Assembly: GCA_964462125.1 (NCBI GenBank)
Contig: CAYWXT010000191.1
Span: 1 to 11,419, forward strand
Origin: JAWLFY01 sp964462125
GTDB taxonomy: Bacteria; Planctomycetota; Planctomycetia; Pirellulales; Pirellulaceae
Direction of reading: 5' to 3'
Length of the DNA: 11,419 nucleotides
Positions 1 to 5,574 of this stretch are shown in pieces. Under the pieces are notes generated by a model. It did no database searches, was not told where the DNA came from, and saw only the letters and a list, made by a program, of their open reading frames with translations. Within the stretch, counting starts at the first letter, position 1. Each line of letters starts with the position of its first letter. Position numbers and translations under genes: made by a program.

Positions 1-221
1 CTGTTGCCGATGTTGGCGTTGATCTTGCACTTCGCGGCAATCCCGATGCACATCGGCTCCAGCACCCCGGCGGCGTGGACCTTGTTGGCGGGGATCACCA
101 TCCGACCCGCCGCCACCTCATCGCGAATGGTCTCCACGGGCAGCTCTTCGCGGCGGGCGCAGAATTCCATCTCGGGGGTGATTTCGCCGGCACGGGCGGC
201 CAGGATTTGCGTGGAAGCCAT
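1..221 (-). CDS. thiC: Phosphomethylpyrimidine synthase ThiC, N-terminal part (runs off left edge)
   Basis: Reading leftward from an ATG at 219-221, 73 codons are open to the edge. The product begins MASTQILAARAGEITPEMEF and continues with EEL..ETIRDEVAAGRMVIPAN and, near the edge, KINANIGN. The GEITPEMEF, RDEVA.GR..IPAN and KINANIGN blocks are characteristic of the ThiC N-terminus. ThiC is the radical-SAM enzyme that converts aminoimidazole ribotide into hydroxymethylpyrimidine phosphate in thiamine synthesis; its catalytic [4Fe-4S] cysteines are C-terminal and lie outside the window. The start is well supported: a GGAG Shine-Dalgarno (complement of 230-233) sits 8 nt upstream. The 182-nt gap to the cytochrome gene upstream on the same strand makes a separate promoter likely. 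I could not find the CUGAGA or P4/P5 signature of a TPP riboswitch in that leader. Confidence 0.9.
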   Translation of the reverse strand, partial: MASTQILAARAGEITPEMEFCARREELPVETIRDEVAAGRMVIPANKVHAAGVLEPMCIGIAAKCKINANIGN

Positions 222-242
222 AACAGTTACTCCATGATTGAT

Positions 243-290
243 TCGGTCGGCGAGCGGGTCGGTCGGCGAGCGGGTCGGTCGGCGAGCGGG
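243..290. repeat. Three exact tandem copies of a 16-bp unit in the thiC leader
   Basis: The unit TCGGTCGGCGAGCGGG occurs three times without a mismatch at 243-258, 259-274 and 275-290. The array lies in the leader of thiC, ending about 10 nt before the Shine-Dalgarno site on the minus strand. Its unit length is not a multiple of three and it codes for nothing evident. Perfect identity suggests recent expansion by slippage or retention as a protein-binding site; the sequence cannot separate these. Confidence 0.9.
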
Positions 291-313
291 GGCAGACCCG
301 ACACGCCGGGCAG

Positions 314-342
314 GGTCCCCGGTCGCATCCCCGCGAGGGACC
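314..342 (-). promoter_or_regulatory. Predicted hairpin in the thiC leader
   Basis: GGTCCC (314-319) pairs with GGGACC (337-342), and inside it TCGC (323-326) pairs with GCGA (333-336) around a 6-nt loop, leaving a 3-nt bulge at 320-322. It would form in the thiC leader transcript about 90-120 nt before the start codon. No U-run follows it on the minus strand, so it is not a classical intrinsic terminator of the cytochrome gene. It does not match the TPP riboswitch consensus as I read it. A role in thiC regulation is inference from position only. Confidence 0.4.
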
Positions 343-403
343 GTTTGATATCGAGGTGGACCCTGTCTGTTATACGCCTGGACCGCTAGGTCGAGTAGGG
401 ACT

Positions 404-1792
404 CTACAGCGTCTTCAAGTACTCCAACACCGCTCGCTTTTCGGCCGTCGAAAGTTTGGCGGGGAACTCGTGGCCGGCGTTGCTTTTCCCACGCCGCCGG
501 GTGTCGAAGTAACTCCGGCGGACCGCCACGTCCGGCTCCTCCCAAGGGACACGTTGCACCACTTCGATCTGAAATCCGACTCGATCTTCGTCGATCGCCT
601 CCGAAACGCGTCGCCAAACGGCCGGCCGCTGCTCGGGATTCAGTACGTGCCACAACGTCGGGACGCTGCCGTTATGAAAATAGGGGGGACTGGCCCAAAC
701 ACCATCGAGCGGCGGGGCGACGTAGCCGTCGGGATCAACGACGGTCATCGGCTGCTGTGGCCCCTCGCCGCCCTGGGCAAACCAGCTTTCGGCGTATTTC
801 TGGCGACCTGCCACCGATAACGACCGCAGTCGTACCGGGTCGGTCTCCAGTTGCTCCCAAGGAACACGACGATTCGGATAGCGGGGGGACTCCCCGTACG
901 TCCCGTGGCACTCCGCACACGACTCGTGGAACACCCCCCTCCCCTGCTCCGCCAAGGCGTGATCGATCGGGCCAGGGTACGGGGGCGGCCGCAATGACGA
1001 CAAATACGCAAACACATCGCGAAAATCGTCTTCATGACGGCGAAAAAACTCCGGGCCGTTCTCCGGTACCAACATGAACTGCATCAGCCCCCGGTGCCCC
1101 TTCTCAGCAAATCCGTCGATGTAAAGGAAGGGACGTTTATCAAAATGCCACCACGGCGGAGCGTCCATGTCATGGTGGACGAAGGAGGCCGGCGGACGGT
1201 CGATCAGGTTGAGGTCCTTGTCGCGATATCGCATCAGGCCTTGCCCGAAAACGACCGCATTGGTCGTCCCATGCGTCGTCCCCAAGGGGATCACCAGCGA
1301 TCCGAGGTCCATTCGCGTCATCGGCTCGCCCAGCCGAAATTTGGTGCGCCGCACTTCCTCCGTCAGCGTTTGCAGGGCGAAGCGGTTGTTGGGAGCCCCA
1401 GGGGTCGCTCGCCCGTCGACACGACCGCCGTGACACGCGAAGCAGTTCATCGTCCAGTCGCCGCGCTCCCCGACGACATACTGCAACGGCTTGCCCGAAT
1501 CGTCCCCGGGACGCTCGGTCAACCCGTATCGGTCGAACGCCATCCGACGCCGCTGATCCGGCGATGCCCGTTCGGCCTCCGAGCGCAACGGCTCCGGCCA
1601 ACTCTTCCAAACTTCGTCAAAAACCCGCTGAGAAAAATCGGGCGGCAGGAACGGCGTTTCGGTCAACAGCTGATATCCGCGTTCCGCACTCGGCTCCTCC
1701 CCGTCCGGTTGGCCAGCCCCAGACGAGCTACCCGGCGAGAGAACGCTGAAGAACGCGACGACGATCCCTGAACAGGCAAGCCATCGAGCCAT
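404..1792 (-). CDS. Exported di-haem c-type cytochrome, RoxA/CCP-like
   Basis: The product is 462 aa from the preferred ATG at 1790-1792. That start follows a GGGAG Shine-Dalgarno (complement of 1800-1804, spacing 7) and opens directly into a signal peptide (MARWLACSGIVVAFFSVLS...GAG). An in-frame ATG 33 nt upstream (1825) has no good ribosome site. Two haem attachment motifs are present, CFACH (C117-H121) and CAECH (C292-H296). Further landmarks are a Met at about 349 (QQPM), a YVAPPLDGVWASPPYFHNGS block at about 358-377 and an NAGHEF block near residue 441 before a C-terminal EYLKTL. The last two resemble the C-terminal domain of RoxA-type rubber oxygenases and di-haem cytochrome c peroxidases, where such histidines serve as haem ligands or line the active site. 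The protein should be periplasmic and redox active; its substrate cannot be told from sequence. It is shorter than RoxA, so I infer no rubber-cleaving activity. Confidence 0.85.
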   Translation of the reverse strand: MARWLACSGIVVAFFSVLSPGSSSGAGQPDGEEPSAERGYQLLTETPFLPPDFSQRVFDEVWKSWPEPLRSEAERASPDQRRRMAFDRYGLTERPGDDSGKPLQYVVGERGDWTMNCFACHGGRVDGRATPGAPNNRFALQTLTEEVRRTKFRLGEPMTRMDLGSLVIPLGTTHGTTNAVVFGQGLMRYRDKDLNLIDRPPASFVHHDMDAPPWWHFDKRPFLYIDGFAEKGHRGLMQFMLVPENGPEFFRRHEDDFRDVFAYLSSLRPPPYPGPIDHALAEQGRGVFHESCAECHGTYGESPRYPNRRVPWEQLETDPVRLRSLSVAGRQKYAESWFAQGGEGPQQPMTVVDPDGYVAPPLDGVWASPPYFHNGSVPTLWHVLNPEQRPAVWRRVSEAIDEDRVGFQIEVVQRVPWEEPDVAVRRSYFDTRRRGKSNAGHEFPAKLSTAEKRAVLEYLKTL

Positions 1793-1806
1793 ACGGACTC
1801 TCCCAG

Positions 1807-1857
1807 TTAAATCAATCGCAAGCATGCAAACCCTTCGCCAAAGCAGTCACCTTCCAT
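1807..1857 (-). CDS. Possible 16-codon leader ORF upstream of the cytochrome gene
   Basis: On the minus strand an ATG (1855-1857) opens a 16-codon frame, MEGDCFGEGFACLRLI, closed by TAA at 1807-1809, which is 14 nt before the preferred cytochrome start at 1792. A G-rich run (GGGGG) lies about 6 nt upstream of its ATG and could serve as a ribosome site. It contains two cysteines and no obvious domain. It may be a translated leader affecting the cytochrome gene, or chance. The alternative cytochrome start at 1825 lies within the same stretch in a different frame. Confidence 0.25.
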   Translation of the reverse strand: MEGDCFGEGFACLRLI

Positions 1858-1873
1858 GTTAAGCCCCCGCCAA

Positions 1874-1910
1874 AGAGCACGAAAAAAGGGGTCAGGACTC
1901 TTTTTTGCTC
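1874..1910. repeat. Left inverted repeat of the RAYT unit
   Basis: An A6 run, the core GGGGTCAGGACTC and a T6 run occupy 1882-1906, preceded by GAGCAC (1875-1880) and followed by GCTC. The same core in reverse orientation lies at 2630-2654 beyond the transposase gene, and the similarity extends into the flank (GAGCA on the outer side of both). It therefore behaves as one arm of a terminal inverted repeat. It is itself an imperfect palindrome. It sits between the divergently oriented cytochrome and transposase genes and may influence transcription of either. Confidence 0.85.
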
Positions 1911-1935
1911 CTTCCGAGTGGGGTACGCTGTCAAA

Positions 1936-2643
1936 ATGCCAAGACCAAAGCGAGCCGATGAAGCTGGCGGGATCTACCACGCCATGAATCGCGGGAATGC
2001 ACGGCGCAAGATCTTTCGCAAAGAGGCTGACTACCGGGCGTTCGAGCAGATTCTCGCCGATGGGATCGCTCAATATCCTTGTCGTATTCTCAGCTACCAG
2101 CTGCTGCCGAATCATTGGCACTTCGTCCTGCAGCCAACCGAGAACGAGGGGATGAGCCGCTTCCTTGGATGGGTCACTCTGACTCACACCATGCGGTTCC
2201 ACGCCCATTATCAGACCGCCGGCGAAGGGCACCTCTACCAAGGCCGGTTCAAAAGCTTTCCAGTCCAGGGCGATGACCATTTCTACGTGGTTTGCCGGTA
2301 CGTAGAACGCAACGCACTGCGAGCAGGCTTGGTCGAGCGAGCGGAACAGTGGCAATGGGGGTCGCTCTGGCGGTCTCTCCAGAACCCGGAGCCGGACCCG
2401 AAGCTCCTTTCCCCCTGGCCCATCCCCCGCCCGCCGAACTGGACCCAACGAGTGAACGTGCCATTGTCGAAGCCGGAACTCGAGGGGGTGCGTTGGAGCA
2501 TCCGCCGGAGCAGCCCCTTTGGCGAGGAAACGTGGGTGGAATCGACCGCCCGTCGTCTCGACTTGGAGATGACCCTCCGCCCCCGCGGCCGCCCCCGCAA
2601 GTCGCGTCCTGAGCCGAAGTTCCCCCCTCAAAAAGAGTCCTGA
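1936..2643 (+). CDS. REP-associated tyrosine transposase (RAYT, Y1/HUH family)
   Basis: The product is 235 aa from ATG 1936. A GTG 18 nt upstream (1918) is possible, but MPRPKRADEAGGIYHAMNRG is the usual RAYT opening. The HUH motif is HWH at residues 60 and 62, in LPNHWHFVL. The nucleophile is probably Tyr122 in RYVERNALRAGLV, which with Asn126 forms YxxxN. Between them lie GHLYQGRFKSFPV and similar family blocks. The basic tail RPRGRPRKSR probably binds DNA. By family knowledge such single-domain enzymes nick and rejoin single-stranded repeat hairpins. The gene is complete with all catalytic residues, so it could be active. Its stop codon (TGA, 2641-2643) and last four residues (QKES) lie within the right repeat arm. 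It converges on the glycosyltransferase gene, overlapping its end by 16 nt. The ribosome site is weak. Confidence 0.93.
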   Translation: MPRPKRADEAGGIYHAMNRGNARRKIFRKEADYRAFEQILADGIAQYPCRILSYQLLPNHWHFVLQPTENEGMSRFLGWVTLTHTMRFHAHYQTAGEGHLYQGRFKSFPVQGDDHFYVVCRYVERNALRAGLVERAEQWQWGSLWRSLQNPEPDPKLLSPWPIPRPPNWTQRVNVPLSKPELEGVRWSIRRSSPFGEETWVESTARRLDLEMTLRPRGRPRKSRPEPKFPPQKES

Positions 2644-4274
2644 CCCCTTTTTTTCTGCTCCGCAACGGGGAAGCGAGCGACGGAAACCGTACCGAAGCCT
2701 CGAATATCGGCCTCCTCCAGTGACAGCCGTGGGTCAAGGGTTTCCTCCGTCACGTCGAACCACTCCCGAAGAGTCGATGCCGGCAGCCTGGCAACGATGA
2801 AGACCTGGCTCGGGTTTGGACCGGGAGTCGCCAACAGCTCGGTGGCGAAGCTCCGGTCGTCGAGAATTGGCCAGAGCGGCGTCGATGGCGGCAAATTATA
2901 CGGCCCCAGCAGCGGCAGGCAGAGGTAACCCAGTTCGCACGGCGTCGCGTCTGCCTTCGGCCGCCAACCCGCTTCCAGATACCGTGGAGCTTCGATCAGC
3001 CCCGACATCAGGTAGACCCGGTCCGCTGGCTCCAGTCGGGGGCGTAGCCAGGCTGCTGCGGCGCGCCAGTTCTCCCCACGTTGGATGAGCCGTCCGCCCG
3101 GCTGTTGCACGACCTCGAATGTCCCCTGCTGCCACGCTAGCACCGCCGGAAAGAGCCCCGCGACGATCACGACGGCCACGCCATGCCATGCGTGGCGCCG
3201 CTGAAAAATCTCGAATGTCCGGAATGACCCCAGGCTCGCCACACTCGCCCCCGACAGGCCGGCAAAGACCGGTAGCAGCGCGATCAAGTATCGGCGATGC
3301 CAAATCGGCACCCCGCCCCATCGCGCGATCGACCAGTAACCAAGCGTCGCCCCCACACAGATGAACGCGAGCAACACAGCGATCAGAAAAAAAGGGGTCA
3401 GGACCCTTTTTTGGCGCTGAAAAAGAGTCCTGACCCCTTTTTTTCCCAGCAGGGCAGCTCCCAGGGGAAGCAACAGTAGCGGACGCCAGTCCCAGATGGT
3501 GACGATCTGGGCGGCCGATTCGGCAGATGCGAAGTCGGCCCATTGCTCACGCCGTTGCCAAACCGATCCGAGGGCCACCGGCCAGAGCACCGCCGCGGCA
3601 ACCACCACCAGCAGCAACAGCATTCCCTCGCGGCGGGTGAGCCAGCCCCGATGCCGCAAATCGACCAGCCGCCAGCGCAGCAACAGGACGATCGGCAGCA
3701 GGATCAAAACACCCAACGACGTCGGCTGGAGCAGAGCAGAAAAGAGGCAGGCAGCGACCAAGCCCCCCCAGGCGACCGAGCCGGTCCGGCGTGAAGGCCT
3801 GGCCAGCAACGCGGCAAAACAGACGACCGCAACGGCGCTGCCCAAAATCACGAATGCATAGGGACGCAACTCCGTGCTGAAAAAAAGTGAGTTCCGCTCG
3901 ACGGCCAAAATCAGCCCCGCGGACAAGCCGGCGGCAACGCTGCGAAACACGGCACCCAGACCGGCGCAAAGCACCACCGACGCCAGCGAACTCGCCAGCA
4001 CACTGGGCATTCGCAGCGACCATTCGCTGCCGCCAAACAACTGCTTCCATCCCCAGACGCCCCAGAAATAAAACGGGGTTTGGTTGCCCAGACGCGCGCG
4101 CTGCCACACCGCTCCCGCCCCGTCCCAAACCGTCCACGCCGTGTGCAGTTCGTCGATCCAAAAGCTCTCGTGGCAGGCGGGCAACCGCAACAAGAGCGCA
4201 GTGGCCAAGACGACGATCGAGACCACGATCAGTCGGCCGGTGTCTCGGCGCCGGGAAGCAGGCGGATCGTTCAT
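2628..4274 (-). CDS. Multi-pass membrane glycosyltransferase, GT-C fold (GT39/ArnT-like)
   Basis: The product is 548 aa. A first membrane helix (about 14-30) leads into RLPACHESFWIDELHTAWTV, where Asp41-Glu42 sits in the first outer loop as in PMT/ArnT-type enzymes. WSLRMPSVLAS (85-95) and ELRPYAF (135-141) are further family blocks. Many hydrophobic segments follow to about residue 382, then a soluble C-terminal part (about 385-538). Such enzymes move sugars from polyprenyl-phosphate donors onto lipids or proteins outside the membrane; the acceptor is unknown. The start ATG overlaps the aldolase stop as ATGA (4271-4274), so translation is coupled. Two oddities stand out. Residues 278-296 (KKGVRTLF...LTPFF) come from a repeat pair inside the gene, and the tail KKRGQDSF plus stop comes from the RAYT right repeat. 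Both may affect folding, although the frame is intact. Confidence 0.82.
   Translation of the reverse strand: MNDPPASRRRDTGRLIVVSIVVLATALLLRLPACHESFWIDELHTAWTVWDGAGAVWQRARLGNQTPFYFWGVWGWKQLFGGSEWSLRMPSVLASSLASVVLCAGLGAVFRSVAAGLSAGLILAVERNSLFFSTELRPYAFVILGSAVAVVCFAALLARPSRRTGSVAWGGLVAACLFSALLQPTSLGVLILLPIVLLLRWRLVDLRHRGWLTRREGMLLLLVVVAAAVLWPVALGSVWQRREQWADFASAESAAQIVTIWDWRPLLLLPLGAALLGKKGVRTLFQRQKRVLTPFFLIAVLLAFICVGATLGYWSIARWGGVPIWHRRYLIALLPVFAGLSGASVASLGSFRTFEIFQRRHAWHGVAVVIVAGLFPAVLAWQQGTFEVVQQPGGRLIQRGENWRAAAAWLRPRLEPADRVYLMSGLIEAPRYLEAGWRPKADATPCELGYLCLPLLGPYNLPPSTPLWPILDDRSFATELLATPGPNPSQVFIVARLPASTLREWFDVTEETLDPRLSLEEADIRGFGTVSVARFPVAEQKKRGQDSF
2629..2661. repeat. Right inverted repeat of the RAYT unit, holding two stop codons
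   Basis: The reverse-orientation copy has an A5 run, GAGTCCTGACCCC and a T7 run (2630-2654), followed by CTGCTCC. TGA at 2641-2643 ends the transposase on the plus strand. The complement of 2628-2630 is TGA, which ends the glycosyltransferase on the minus strand. The repeat thus encodes the last residues of both proteins, QKES on one strand and KKRGQDSF on the other. The A-run/T-run palindrome between two convergent genes could also act as a bidirectional transcription stop. Confidence 0.85.
3387..3444. repeat. Hairpin-forming pair of RAYT-type repeats inside the glycosyltransferase gene
   Basis: Two inverted copies lie head to head. The first is 3387-3412 (A7, GGGGTCAGGACCC, T6), then a 7-nt spacer GGCGCTG, then 3420-3444 (A5, GAGTCCTGACCCC, T7). 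The arms pair over almost their whole length with one C/T difference in the core, giving a hairpin of about 58 bp. The core matches the arms of the RAYT unit 0.7 kb away, so this looks like a non-autonomous BIME-type copy mobilised by that or a related enzyme. It is read through in frame by the glycosyltransferase gene. Confidence 0.9.
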
Positions 4275-5320
4275 CCCACAGCTGGCGTCATCGGCACCCC
4301 GGTGATCTCACCGATCGCCGAGCAGACGGTCTCGATCTCTTCGGCAGTGACGTCCAAGTGCGTCACCAGCCGCACCGCCTGGGGTGCAATCGTCATGCAA
4401 AGGATTTCCCGAGCCCGCATCCGCTCGGCAAACTGCTTGGCCGTCCCCCAAACCGGGTCGATCTCGAAGATGACGATGTTCGTGTCGACTTGGTCACCGC
4501 GAATGGCAAGCGACGGACAATCGGCGATCGCCTCGCCGAGCCGCTGGGCCGCCGCGTGATCCTCGACCAATCGTTCTCGATGATGCTGCACGGCATGCAG
4601 CGCTCCGGCAGCGATCATCCCGGCCTGGCGCATCGCCCCGCCGAATAACTTTCGCCCTCGCCGGGCCTCGGCAATAAACGGAGCGGGCCCGGCCAAGGCG
4701 GAGCCCACCGGTGCCCCGAGCCCCTTGCTGTAACAGACACTCACCGAGTCGAACGGCTCGGCCAATGCCCGCTCCGAAACCCCGAGTGCCACCGCGGCGT
4801 TCCAGAGCCGCGCCCCATCGAGGTGGCTCGTCAATCCGTTCTCGCGAGCCCACGCGCAGATCCGTTCAACCTCGCCCTGCGGCTGTATCCGGCCTCCCCA
4901 GCGGTTGTGCGTGTTCTCCAAGCAGACCAATTGAGTGCGAACCATGTGGTCATTTCTGGGGCGAATTAAACCTTGCAGCTGTTCCAGCCGCAACGCGCCC
5001 CGCTCGCCGGCCACCGTGCGGGCGACCAATCCGGAAAGCTGGGCAAAGGCGGCCTGCTCGTAGTGATAAACATGACAGTCCGCCTCGCACAGAAACTCCG
5101 TCCCGCGGTCACAATGAACGCGAATCGCCACCTGGTTCGTCATCGACCCGCTCGGCATGTAGACCGCCGCCTCCTTGCCGAGCAGCTCAGCGGTCATCCG
5201 CTCCAACCGTTCCACGGTCGGATCGATGTCGATCACGGCATCCCCCACCTCCGCCTCCGCCATCACCTCACGCATCGCAGCGGTTGGCTTGGTCACCGTG
5301 TCGCTTCGCAAATCAATCAT
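4271..5320 (-). CDS. ltaE: Low-specificity L-threonine aldolase (PLP-dependent)
   Basis: From ATG 5318-5320 the product is 349 aa, close to the 333 aa of E. coli LtaE. The frame stays open 78 nt further upstream, but MIDLRSDTVTKPTAAMREVM is the standard family N-terminus, and AGGTG upstream of it could serve as a ribosome site. Landmarks are AEVGDAVIDIDPTVERLE, the cofactor-contacting MPSGSMTNQ, ENTHNRWGG, HLDGAR (Asp168, Arg171) and CYSKGLGAPVGS, where Lys199 is the predicted Schiff-base lysine. The cytoplasmic enzyme cleaves L-threonine or L-allo-threonine to glycine and acetaldehyde. Its stop overlaps the glycosyltransferase start by 4 nt, so the pair is one operon, although I see no metabolic link between them. 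Related beta-eliminating lyases act on other beta-hydroxy amino acids, so exact specificity is inferred. Confidence 0.92.
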   Translation of the reverse strand: MIDLRSDTVTKPTAAMREVMAEAEVGDAVIDIDPTVERLERMTAELLGKEAAVYMPSGSMTNQVAIRVHCDRGTEFLCEADCHVYHYEQAAFAQLSGLVARTVAGERGALRLEQLQGLIRPRNDHMVRTQLVCLENTHNRWGGRIQPQGEVERICAWARENGLTSHLDGARLWNAAVALGVSERALAEPFDSVSVCYSKGLGAPVGSALAGPAPFIAEARRGRKLFGGAMRQAGMIAAGALHAVQHHRERLVEDHAAAQRLGEAIADCPSLAIRGDQVDTNIVIFEIDPVWGTAKQFAERMRAREILCMTIAPQAVRLVTHLDVTAEEIETVCSAIGEITGVPMTPAVG

Positions 5321-5574
5321 TCGGAGAACACCTGCTGGAAGGAATCGCAATCGGGGTGAGCTGGTTCGGTCCTCCCCGAACCGACCGCGGGTAAACAACT
5401 TCTAGTCTAGCGGCTTATCATGGGGAACCGCACGCGCGGGGCCCTGCGCGAACGAACCCTGAGCCGACGGTGCTAGCGGCGGGCCCCATACTTTCACGGT
5501 CGACAGCGGAGGGCTGGTGGTTAGCGCCCCATGTTATCCGCGTCACGTTCGTACCATTCGTCCCCGAGCGCTCC
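5321..5574. promoter_or_regulatory. Divergent intergenic region between the aldolase gene and hisD, with two palindromes
   Basis: This 254-bp region must hold the promoters of the leftward aldolase operon and the rightward his genes. I find no convincing -35/-10 pair. GGTTCGG (5363-5369) and CCGAACC (5376-5382) form a perfect 7-bp inverted repeat around a 6-nt loop. GCGCGGGGCCCTGCGC (5434-5449) is a 16-bp palindrome apart from one position. Either could be an operator or a transcript hairpin. No leader peptide rich in histidine codons is visible ahead of hisD, so classical his attenuation is unlikely. Confidence 0.35.

Larger units (their letters stand above)
1875..2661. mobile_element. RAYT transposase unit bounded by inverted REP-like repeats
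   Basis: The unit of about 790 bp consists of one Y1/HUH transposase gene between two inverted copies of a repeat of about 32 bp with core GGGGTCAGGACTC. That is the layout expected of a REP-associated tyrosine transposase with its cognate repeats. A further pair of the same repeat, without a transposase, lies at 3387-3444. I see no clear target-site duplication, in keeping with Y1 chemistry, which makes none. The exact outer boundaries are uncertain by several bases because the similarity between arms fades gradually. Confidence 0.7.

Noticed and set aside
243..290. CRISPR-like array
   Set aside because: The 16-bp units are directly adjacent with no spacers, so this is a simple tandem repeat.
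1807..2631. 274-codon open frame on the minus strand opposite the transposase
   Set aside because: It is antisense to a gene with clear catalytic motifs and carries no recognisable domain of its own; it is a high-GC shadow frame.
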